From the NCBI GenBank assembly GCA_003864495.1, contig ML133454.1, positions 2,448,758 through 2,512,757 on the forward strand: DNA of 64,000 nucleotides, given 5' to 3'. Position numbers and translations under genes: made by a program. Positions within the stretch are counted from its first letter, which is position 1. The number at the start of each line of letters is the position of its first letter. Under the pieces are notes generated by a model. It saw only the letters and a list, made by a program, of their open reading frames with translations. It did no database searches and was not told where the DNA came from. Of the stretch, positions 36,001 through 48,000 are shown in pieces. Source of the stretch: Nemopilema nomurai. Taxonomy: Eukaryota > Cnidaria > Scyphozoa > Rhizostomeae > Rhizostomatidae.

Positions 36001-39000
36001 GTGCTGGAAATGTTGGCGATCAGTCAGCGGGAAAAGTGACGGTAAAAAGATTCCGTTTCACCACAGAGCGTCGCCGCTACTCCTCGGATAAGACGGTGGT
36101 CACGTGTTAAGTCTGAGAACATTGTACGCGGCCGCAGCTGCGAGGCACTTCATAATCACTCTTCTTTGCGAAACAGGCGGCAGTAATTTGGCCATCATCT
36201 CGCGGAACGTTCGGCTAGCGTAAAGTAAAGTGAGTAAGCGAAATTGGAGAGCCTGTGATTCCAGAAAATTTCACAGAAATGCTAGCAAATATGGAGGTAG
36301 GAATTCTGTTCTGCTTAAACCAAAACGCCAAAGAACAGTGTTCACAAATCATGGTAAGGTGACGGTCGAAATTCCACGAGAAGAATCTTATTCTAACTTG
36401 ATCCGGAAATCTGATCAATGACTATTTTAGAAGCCCATTCCCTCGTCTTTATTCAATGTCTAGCAAAAATGCAAGGCCCGTAGCGAGTGGAACACTGCTT
36501 TAATAATGGTTTTGCTGAAACGAAGGCAGTATAAGCATCTGCATGCGGCTTTCGGACTAAACAGCGCGAGTATTGTGTGGCTAACGAGGAGCTAAATGCC
36601 ATATTGTTTACACCTTGAGCGTGGAACTTTTCTGAGAAGCGCAGGCAGACAGATTTTGTGTTAAATAATGTGATGATGTTGTACAGAGTACAGGAATTCC
36701 CATAAAGTACCCACAAGAAAAGCAAGTAATTTACCATGGCCGAATTTCGGACTTGCGAAAGTGATTTATAGCCACCCTCTAACAAAAGGTTCGATTGATA
36801 TTCCAATTAAGAATGCAGAGCTTGAGGTCTAGGCCTTTAGTAATGAAGTACAAATACGCTTTTAATGTAAACATCTAAGAGGGCGTTTTTTTGAAATTCC
36901 AAATCGGAATAAATAATGAACGAACTTATTAAAAGAATTAATTGGCGACAACGCAATCAACCACAGCGCTTTCTGGCGCAAATTGAGTCACAATTTGCTC
37001 ACTTTTTGGCGTAATACGCTTACCGTTTGGTCATTATTTGCATACTCTAAAGTCCCTAGATGCTTTATTTTTGGTCGTCACTTCCTTACTTTTCGGTCGA
37101 AATGTTTCTACCTTTCCATCGCAATATGCTTACTTTTCAGTCGCAATTTGCTTACTTTCTGGTCGTAAATGGCAGACTTTTGAGATCGTTTTTTACTTGA
37201 ATAATCAAAGTATAGAGAATTTTATGAATCGATGGATCATGGAAAAATTTTATATAAAAAAGAAAGCAAAATCATTTCTCGAGAAAAACCTCTTATCCTG
37301 TCCAGCTTTCTCCAAAGAAACTGTTTTAAAAGTTTTTTGTAAAATAATACACAGATAGTTTAGGGCTATTGAACATAAAAAACAATTTGTATACAAAATA
37401 TGCAAAGAAAACGCTACAATTTTGGAGAAGAAACATGCGAATATAGAAAAACAAACAAATTACTATTGAAGGCAAGAAATTTCCTTTGTTCACAGAAGAC
37501 CTGGATACAGCAGTTTCAGTGCCTCAAAAATTTTGCTACACACTGTTGCAACCTGTTTTCTCGCAGTTTGCTTCAAAATGATTCAAAATTAGGATGAAGA
37601 TTCAAAAATGGCTTAGAAAACATACCTGGGACGACCCCTAGATGCCGAAGTAGCGATGCTTGGGATTGTGGCAATGACGAAAGATTCCATCTGGACCTTC
37701 AAAAAACCAAGATACCATTTTCTAATAACAGCTTTTCACAGTTGTTTTTAGACAAAAAGGACAATTTGAAAAGATTCTAATGAAGGAAAAACCGGAGAAA
37801 CTTCTGGATCGAAATTCGTCACCTAAGTGAAGCTAATGGTTCAAGCAGTAGATTTCAATCCTAACACAAAGCAATATACACATGTAAAGACAAAACCCTC
37901 GCCAGACCTGTAGCACAAATAAATGTTACCAAGACCCCAATAATCACCAACGTTATAAATTGTGAACTTAAACATTTGATGAATTTAAGATTAAGGAGGC
38001 GCTATGGGGCGTTTCTGTTGTAATAATGCCACTGGAGATGGATTCTTCAGTATTTTAATTCAATCATTCTGATTCTGTCTATCAGGTATCAGATTGGCCT
38101 AGGTAAACAAAAAGCTCGACGCAGACTTACTTCGACCGCGCGACATGAAAAGAGGATTCACAGTTCATTGTGTCAATGTCGCCAGATAAAGCGGCAACAT
38201 GGCGCTTCCCTTCTGCAACAATATGCCAGAAATCATTCTGAAACGAAACAGCCTCACCCTTAAACTATGTCCTCTCACTGAGCAGGTTGAATCTAATGGC
38301 TGAAAGTCATCAAAGTACTAATTATTGGAATTTACCGCTAGGCCTAGCCACTGGAAACTCAAAATTCTATGATGAAGTGAAAGGAAATCAAGAAAATTTA
38401 TCAAAACTAAGTCGTAGTAAAATATCAAGCTAATCGAAAATATTTACCATAACATTGGAAGATGTATGAGTTGTCCGTACAAACGCACGCCCATATCAAT
38501 TATTCATTTATTATTTACTATCGAAAAGTTATGATTCTTCGTTTCGTATAAAGGTTAAGAAAAAATTAAACGTATAAACATACAAAGCAAATTCAAGTGA
38601 GCCTTGCTGGTTTTAATTGACCCAAGATTTGTTAACTTTCCGTTCACAAACGAGGCCTAACAACTTAGAAACAAGAAACGTATGGCCACTGAAACGTTTT
38701 CTCTTTAGAAGCAGATGACGTCATCGAATTAGTCAATCTTCTGGAGAGAAAATAGATCTGACTTTTTCAATAAAAATTGCATTGCACCTTCCTGTTCAAA
38801 TATAAGGAAAAGTTTCGGTTTTCTACAAAGCGTCAAGTTTTATACAATACACTACAAGCAACACGAGGAAGTTCCTAATCTAATTTGCGATGTCATGTGC
38901 ACATTAATCAAAAACGTACCTCCAAAGCGTGGGTGTTGGTTTGGCCTCTTCCATACATGTCTTGGGCGTTGGACGCGATGCGATGAAACGAAGAGACTGA

Positions 39001-42000
39001 AGCCGATTTGCCCTGGAAAGCATTGCAGACGAAACAACTTAAAGACAAAGAAAGCTAAAGCGAAACACCTTGAATACAAAAACAGCTAAAACGAAACACC
39101 TTAAAGACAAAGACAGCTAAAACGAAACACCTTCAAGACAAAAACAGCCAAAACGAAACACCTAAAAGACAAAAACAGCAAAACGAAACACCTTAAAGAT
39201 TAAAACAGCTAAAACAAAACACCTTAAAGACAAAAACAGCTAAAATGAAACACCTAAAAGACAAAAACAGCAAAACGAAACACCATAAAGACAAAAACAG
39301 CTAAAACGAAACACATTAAAGACAAAAACAGCTAAAACGAAACACATTAAAGACAAAAACAGCTAAAACGAAACACATTAAAGACAAAAACAGCTAAAAC
39401 AAACACCTCAAAGACAAAAACAGCTAAAACGAAACACCTTAGAGACAACAACAGCTAAAACGAAACACATTAAAGACAAAACAGCTAAAACGAAACACAT
39501 TAAAGACAAAAACAGCTAAAACGAAACACATTAAAGACAAAAACAGCTAAAACGAAACACATTAAAGACAAAAACAGCTAAAACGAAACACATTAAAGAC
39601 AAAAACAGCTAAAACGAAACACCTTAGAGACAACAACAGCTAAAACGAAACACATTAAAGACAAAAACAGCTAAAACGAAACACATTAAAGACAAAAACA
39701 GCTAAAACGAAACACATTAAAGACAAAAACAGCTAAAACGAAACACATTAAAGACAAAAACAGCTAAAACGAAACACATTAAAGACAAAAACAGCTAAAA
39801 CAAAACACCTCAAAGACAAAAACAGCTAAAACAAAACACCTTAAAGACAACAACAGCTAAAACGAAACACATTAAAGACAAAAACAGCTAAAACAAAACA
39901 CCTCAAAGACAAAAACAGCTAAAACGAAACACCTTAGAGACAAAAACAGCTAAATGATAAATGACTAAAAGAATGAAATTTTGGCTACAGGTCAAACATC
40001 TCCTCCTTTGGTGTTCAGTATTTTCCAACATAACATCCCAGTCCCGTACCTCTTAATGAATGCTGTCTAAAACAGGATTGCTTTCATCTTTATGTTTAAT
40101 ACATTCTATCTACCTATAACATTCTATTTACTCGTGTCTTTAATCTTTTTTCAGTGCAAACGCCTTCTAAAACAGCTTTAAGAAAAGCAACAGAGATACT
40201 TTTATTGTAGACGGCAAAAATCACCTTGAACTCTGGTTCTGAGAGAATCGAATCTGAAAAGAGAAAATAAGAGACGTGAATCTCACAAATAGCTCGAACA
40301 CAGATAGAGTCCGGATTTGCACAATGCACGAGTAATGCTTGTTTGACGTACCGAAGAAATAGTAGCGACAACATCAAAATATGCCTTCCTCTTCCTTACA
40401 TGTCCTTCATAACTTTATCTTCCACAATGATGCCGCTACGCAACAAGCCAGTATTGCAAACAAGTTAACTATATTCTTGAATCTCATACATTTGGGGAAT
40501 GCCTCATCTAGGCAACGTATATACAGCCCTGTGTATGACGGCATGACATGACCGTCCTTAAAATGCCATCCGGGAACACAGACAAGCGCTACGAGACACG
40601 TGACCGCACGTTCTTTTAACAAAAGTGTCAGAAATATTTTGCAACGATCAGTGTCGAACAGTCATCGGTAGAATGGATGTCCGAGCTTAAAATTATTTAA
40701 TAAATACCCGAAGACTCTGAAAGCAACTCTAGCTCAACTTCTCTCTTAATTCTTTCTTTTTCATCCTGGAAATATCCAACAAATATGAAGAGAATTTAAA
40801 ATGCTGAAAAAATGACGTCTTGCATTAAAGGAAAGTGGACTGCAGAAGAAATGACAGTGCATTAGAAGCAAATCGTGGCAAAATAGAATACTAAACAAAG
40901 GCGGATGTTTGGCATGGGCACTTCACAAAGGAAAGAGCTGGGCCGAAATGCAAAGTCCCGCTCTACCGTGCATGCCCATCTCACTGTGCAATTATCTCCC
41001 ACAGAAGCCTGCACTTTTCAGATAATCACGGACAGCCTAGAGTGATTCCTGACAGCCTGAGTTGTTTTCCGCATCAACCGACCAGCTCACTAACACATAT
41101 CGCCATGAAATTCGGATTATCAAGGGGTGCGTTTGGTTTCCCAAAGGACAACGCAAATAAAGCTGTACTTCCCGAGCCCATTAGCAACAGAGCATGTTGA
41201 ATCATCTCTAATGTTGTGATCATTATACCCTAATCATTGGATTTAACAAATTATATTCCTTATTGGCCTTCAATGAGCAGCAAAGTTGACGAAGAAGTTG
41301 TTAATAGAAATTCTCATGCATCTTTCAAAATCCACTTCCACGGCACAATGTTATTAACCTATTATTTACGAAGTGTGAGTGAAAGCTGATTGGTCACAAC
41401 ACAGCCAATCATGCGCTCTTATTTGCGGCCTCGCAAGGTTTTCGATCCACATCTTTTGATATATTTTGGTCATTTTCCGATGGTTGCAACCTCTAATGAG
41501 TTACAGACGAAAAAGAGCTTCAAGCAGGTAAACATTATGGTGCTGTATTAAAGTGTTCAAGATAAAATCATCCAACTGCATTGACCAGCGAATTCGCCAA
41601 TGTTGCACAGTTTGCCAGCACTTGAATCCTACATAGGATACCCTGAAGCCAAGATGTAAAGCATCGAAACGTATAAAGAATGCCTTGAAACCTATATAAG
41701 AAACCTTGAAACCCATATAGAATACCTTGAAACCCATAGAGGATACCTTGAAACTCAAAACGTATGCCTTTAAAGCTTTATACCTGCAAACCTTGAAACC
41801 TAGACAAATTTCCTCGAAACATCAATAGAATATTGCAAGAAATAGCGGAAACAGTTTTTGCATACTTAAAATACTTGTTCGCCTGACACTCCTCAGAGTA
41901 TGCAAACGTCGGAAAATAATCAAATCCTGACAGAATAAATAGCCACTTGCGGATCAAAAACACTAGAGGGTGATAAGAAGAGCGCGTCATTGGTTATAAT

Positions 42001-45000
42001 TGACCAATCAGTGTTACTTAACACCTAACTTTAGAAGAGCCCAAGGGAAAAGACGAACTCTTTCTGTCTACAAAGAATGGGATTTTCCACTGAAAAGTAG
42101 ACAGACTCCAAAACACCTAGATGAAAAGACAACCTAGCTACCAAGACAAAGGCAAATTGTCGTCACTGTATAAGTACATTGTATATGCTATTGTGCAGTT
42201 TTGTACCGCAAAGCACTTGTATATATAATACCTTGAAACCTTTACAGAATGCCTTGAAACATATATAGATAAATTTTAAACCTATACAGGATTCCTTGAA
42301 ACCGGAATAAAATAACATGAAACCTGTACCGTTTACTTTGGGACTTATAAAGAATACCTTGAGAATTTTACTATGGGTTATCTTTCATTAAGTACTCAAT
42401 GCTGTGTAGGTAAAGCAGAACACGCTGTCTAATAAAGGCATCAACCGTGGAATAATAACTCAGAACTCAGAATTGCAACTCGATCATCCTGAAACCTTTC
42501 TTTGACAAATTCAGAAGTATGCATCGAACTAGTCTCCGAGAATTTCATTCATTCAAAATAATTTTCAATAAGTTGTATTATCATTTTGATTGAATGGAAC
42601 AACCATAAATTAAAGTAAATTCCTTGGAATCAAAAATAAATTCCTTGGAAAAAACCAGTAAATGTTATCAGTCAGTTTGAGACATAAAACTTAGAATGAA
42701 TTTTAGAGAAATTTAGGTGAAACACTGGTGAAGATTTGGTGAAAAAGTGATGACCACTTGGAAAAAGTATCAATCGCTTTAAGAAGAGTAGACTTTAGCA
42801 AAAGCTGACACATTGAAATAAGCATGTAGCTCGGGTCACTTTTCATTTCCATCAGCTTCATTCCATAGCTCAAGAAAGCAAGCGCATTTCATTAGGAATA
42901 GGTCTCTACTTGAAAGAGATCTTATTATTGAAATAAAACAAGAAACATGTAATGTTTAATGCCACTACTGAGTACAGAACATCTTGCAAAGCATTCAAGA
43001 GAGAGTCGTGTTGCCACAAAGCGCGCTGCGCTACATAACATGATGTATCTTTTCCTTCAGTAGATCATCATCAAAATGGAAGCGAACACATTATTATCGC
43101 AAATGACCATCTTTAGTTTCGGGCGAATTTGACACATAAAAATCCAGGAAAATTTCATTCTTGAAAAATATTATTCTATCAGATCCCGACTTTTAGAACA
43201 GTATTGGGTGATAATTTCGTTTGAGCATGTATGTTATGTAAAGTGTTTGACTTTTGAACATCTTATCGGTTGCTTGAGGCTAACGAAGTGATTTGCGCGT
43301 TTGATGCAGCTTCAACGTGTTTCGTGAATACTGCTGATGTCTTGCTACAGGAAATTTGCAAGGTGCTATTTGTTCAAGTGATAAAATACCGGCAATAGAT
43401 TCAACACATCGCGTGGAGACATACTGATCATCGTTGAAAGGCCAAGCGATGATGCTCTGAAGACTGATTCAGGGAAATTGATGAAAAAACGTACAGCAAA
43501 GGAGGCAGCGACAATATTAACAATGTTTCAGAGCGAAAGCAAACAAGCTGAATGTTTCACCTAGAGTTAAAACTAGTATATGTACTTTGGAATTCTCATG
43601 AATTTTCTAAAAACTTCTTTTGTATAAGTGGTTAAACAACCAAAACAACTCAACATAGTCTCCTTCTCGGGTCAACAGCTGTCATATGTCCTTTTCCTAC
43701 GTTTATACAGGTATGCTATCATATTTGTTGACCGTACAAGTTAAACGACCAAAGACATAGGAAAGCATTTGGCATACTTGAGAAGAAGACTGTGTTGAAC
43801 AACTTTATATTCAGGAAGAGACAGTTTACCTACCTTGGGAAGAATATCAAATGGTAGAACATATTTGTAATATATGTCCTGAAGCTTGTTAATGCGGCCT
43901 TGAGCCTGCGGAAAAAGATCAAATATTCATTTCAAGCTTTAATTAAAGGTCATAGTTCCAAAACTAAGCAATAAATGAATTTAGAACTAATTCAAATTGG
44001 AAACCTTTGCCATAAGCCACACAAGTTTTACCAGACACAGGAGATAAACTTACATTCTTAGGAATGTGAAGGCTGTCTGCAACTTTGTGCCATTTTCGTG
44101 GTGTGTTTACCTGAAAAGGCAGCGAGAGCTTCAAGAGTGATAATACTAGTTTCCCGCAAGGATACGCAAATTGTAACAACCAGCATTATTTTACCGGATA
44201 GGGAAATGCTAGGTTGCAAAATGAGACAATCATTGTCTTTAGTCGGAGCACAAACATGTATTTCTGTTATATACTTGCGATAATGTATAAAACATCGAAG
44301 GTTTTTCCAAAAAGCCATCTAATGATCATGAGGTTGAAATCATTCCATACATTTTTCAATACATTCCTTGAGATAATATATCTTAAGCTAGGTCAATAAT
44401 GCACCATTAAAATATGAAACGTCCAAAATATTTATTACAGTGGTTGCGCTTTGTTAACACAGAGCGAAGCAAATCCAGGCGTCTTCAAAGGCAAAAGAAG
44501 ATGACTTAAAAACGGTACGTTATGCTTATCACGAAATGTTGTCATGCCGATTTTAACGTGGGGCCCTTCCATCTCAAAAAAACTGGCAATAATTTGGATG
44601 GAAAAACATAGCTACAAAAATCACGACTAATAAATTACGACTTGACGCGGAAGCTGAAGATGGTTTTCAATTATTGAGAATATATTTTTACTTAGAGAGT
44701 AAAGTCAAATCGATGTGTACTCGTTGTTTTTAATCTGCTTAACAACTCATTTTCGGTATTTGAAAGTTCTGCAGATGTCTTACCTTTGCAACTCCTCCTG
44801 ATGATTCGAAAACTTTGGACATTTGAAGCAAGTCGACTTCGCAGCTACCGATCTGGACAACATACAAATTGTTAATGCATCAACCAAACCAAAGCCAAGC
44901 AAGATCTCAAGACTGAAATCGGGGCGATATCATTCATTCTATAATATTTTTGGACTAGCTAACTCTATAATATAACAGAAAACTGCAAAAGAGATCAAGA

Positions 45001-48000
45001 TAAACTAGCATGGTAAAATGATTAATACTGCTGTGTTTTGCTCAACAACATAAACGTTGGAGAGTGATCAGAAGCCTGGGTGGAATCCAATGCGGTTCGA
45101 AAAGAAGAATCCACGCTAGGACAGACATCCTCTCCACTGTGAAATTGGACTTAACTATTCGGTAATACATTTACCATAACAAACAAGTAACAAGCCTGGT
45201 CTGTAAAAGTTGCCAGTGCAATATGAAAACTCTGCTAGTAGCACTGAATGAATAAACCACCAGAATAAACAAATTCGTTAGTCCAAAAGAGAAATTTATT
45301 CTGTTTTTATCAACCAGCTTGTTCCAATTTTGACAATTTAAACCTGGCGCCAGGTTTCCACATATTGTATATTCAATTCAAATTTTCACAAACAAGACAA
45401 ACCCAGAATCTCTTACCTGAGGAAGGGCTTCCATCAGGTCAGACGTCTCGCCTAAACACTTGTGCAAGTAGAGTACAAATTTTGTTGTTTCTGGATTCCT
45501 TGAAAAAACGATATTGTATTCGGCTTGTGTTCTTTGTACCCAAAAAGGGTCCAAAAATATTTTGCTCCAGACATGCAGGAGGCTCGACAATTTAAGTAAA
45601 TATAATAGAAAACCAAATCGCAACAATTAATAAGTCTAAAATAAAAAAGGATCCAATTGAATCTGTGTGGTAGTCTTAAAGCCGTTTCAATTATATTTGC
45701 ATAAGAAAACGAGGTTGAAAGGCAAAAAAAATTGGTTGGCAAAATAAGAAATGTATAAGAAGGAATTAACAGACCTCTTCTTCAATCGATGGACATGCTG
45801 TATTTTGGTGCCAAAACGAATGTCGTCACTGACACTGCTGGATGGCTTAAGGGAAAGAGTTGATTAATTTTTACTTTTGAAGATACTCCAAATCTAGCGA
45901 CAAAACTAAGAAATCTATGGAGCTAACAATATTTGAAAGTGGGTGATTTGTAAACAATTAAATTAGCTGTTAAATACTGGTAAAGCAGTTGTACTACAAA
46001 CCAACTGGCACGTTTCCAGCAACTCTATTTAAAATGACACTGTTACAACTATAAGAGATAATTGTAATTCAATCAAATTTGAAACGCTGTGTGACGGGTA
46101 ATTGCTTGCAAGAGCACTTCTTCTTCAAATATTTCCCAATATTGACATTTGCTTAACAGACTTTCACAGACCAATCATCTTTCCACCAAACAGATGGTAG
46201 TTTTCTGCTTAACAAGGAAGAAATAGTTACCTGCCAACCAACAGGCGGAACCAATATACACATTCCGTACTTCAAAACAAAAGGGGTTATCTTTCGTATG
46301 TACTTCATTGGATCTCTGAATTCTTGCTCCATAGGCCTAAACGTTGGAGCGTGCTCTAGTTCGCTTTCGAAGGCATTTGCCCCAGGCCTTTTGCTTTTTG
46401 GCTTCGACTTTCGGCAAAAATTCGAGTCAGCTGCACTTCGCTGTTTTGCGTCGATAATGTCTACGGAATGTGACGTCATAGAGGTAGACGGAAGGTCTTG
46501 CGATGATTCGCTATGATCGGCGCGACTACTTTCGGAGACAGTCTTTTCCAGGAACTTCGACTCTTTCTCGTCGACTGGCTGCGGCCATTCACCATCAGAA
46601 ATTTCCTTTGACGTTTCCGAGTCTTCCAAAGAGTTGCGCCTTCGAATTTTTGCCGGGACTACCACATCTTTTCCAGTCTCTGTGTTGGTCTGGCTTTCAG
46701 CTGGCAGATGACGATCTTCCTCTAAACTACAAGACGCATTTACTGACACCTCTGTACTCGGACAGTCAGACACTGCGGTGCTAAAACCTGGGCTGGAAGA
46801 TCGTGTTGAAGGACTGTTGTCCGTTTCATCGAAAAAGGAGCTAAGATTGCGAGAAGATGATTTCTTTTTTCTTTCGCCGCCGGAGCAAACACTTGCTGAT
46901 TCACAGTCAAGCTAAAATTAATAAAAAGATAAACCTCGTAAAACTATACAAAATTGGAGTGACGTCACCTAATAAATACAGACCAGTATGCTCTATGTGC
47001 TACACATGAGTACAGCTCCACCTACACAACATTCAACAGTTAATCAGAAAGAACAAAAAGTAATCTTTATAACTACAATTTGATATTGATTTATAATGAT
47101 TCACAACACAGCTGGATTAGACATTAATACTATAAGCAATAACAGAAATTACAAAAGCAGAATCTGAAACAGCAGATTCAAGAAGGAAAGACAAGAACAT
47201 CTTAACAAAATAGAATTTCTTAAAAGCAAAGAAAAGCTTTAGAAACATTTAAAATTGTACATTTTGCAGTATGAAGTAATAGATTGAGTTACCTGGTGGC
47301 GGTAAGAATCATACATCTCTGCTTTACCGATACTTGAAGAGCGGTCCACTTGTCTCTTGAAAAATGGTGACAGTGGAAGATAATCATCTTCATCTGAAGA
47401 AAGTGGGGAAGGTGGCAGGACAGGGCTGTTGAAAAACTCTAATTCCTTCGGCAGTCCTGCAGTTCCTAGAAGCAAAACAACAACAACAACGTTGAAAGTA
47501 CAGAAAAAAATATGACAGAGACGAATAATAGTATTTCACAACTATACATACTAAAGAAGAAGTGATATAGATAAATTATCATTAGATACTTCAGTGCAGT
47601 GTTCATTTTTCGCATGAATCAGGCAAGTAACATGAATCTTTACCAATATAACAATCGTTTTGAATAAGAACTATTTGAGAATTTGAAGATACAAAAACAC
47701 AAGAAGGCTTTTTTGATTGCAGGCATGAGTAAGCTACCTCGAAGACAAAGGAATTTGATGAAGTCTTCTGTCTTTGGTCTAGCTCCAGAAGAAGTGCCCA
47801 TCTGGTGTAATAGCAAACTAAAACACAAAATAAAGTCATCATGGCAGAAACTGATTTTGCAATTAGCAACTAATAGCTGCTAGAAGTTTGCATGATTTAC
47901 AAGCGATAGAGTGATAAGTAGTTAGCAGTGCAAAAGCAACTTGTGCTAAACAAAAAATACAGGATCAAGACTTGAAATGGAAATACAAAACTCACTTAGC

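Larger units (their letters stand above)
18576..37625 (-). other. JARID2 intron 16 (19 kb), host of a nested gene
   Basis: This intron separates JmjC exons 16 and 17, which join in phase (one base left over, two supplied). On the opposite strand it contains the homeobox gene at 25340-32956. It also contains a CRE-bearing GC-richer patch (20640-21120), a TATA-Inr pair (34493-34524), short tandem repeats (30561-30600, 36972-37172) and a 12-base C tract near 33828. Outside these, 18.6-20.5 kb and 21.2-24.7 kb are AT-rich and show nothing I can support. Confidence 0.85.

Noticed and set aside
39029..39952. Regularly repeated array considered as a CRISPR locus
   Set aside because: The units are contiguous with no unique spacers, and the context is an animal intron.
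41501..41758. 85-codon minus-strand frame with repeated GFKVSY
   Set aside because: It is the translation of the 21-22-bp minisatellite, with no conserved domain.
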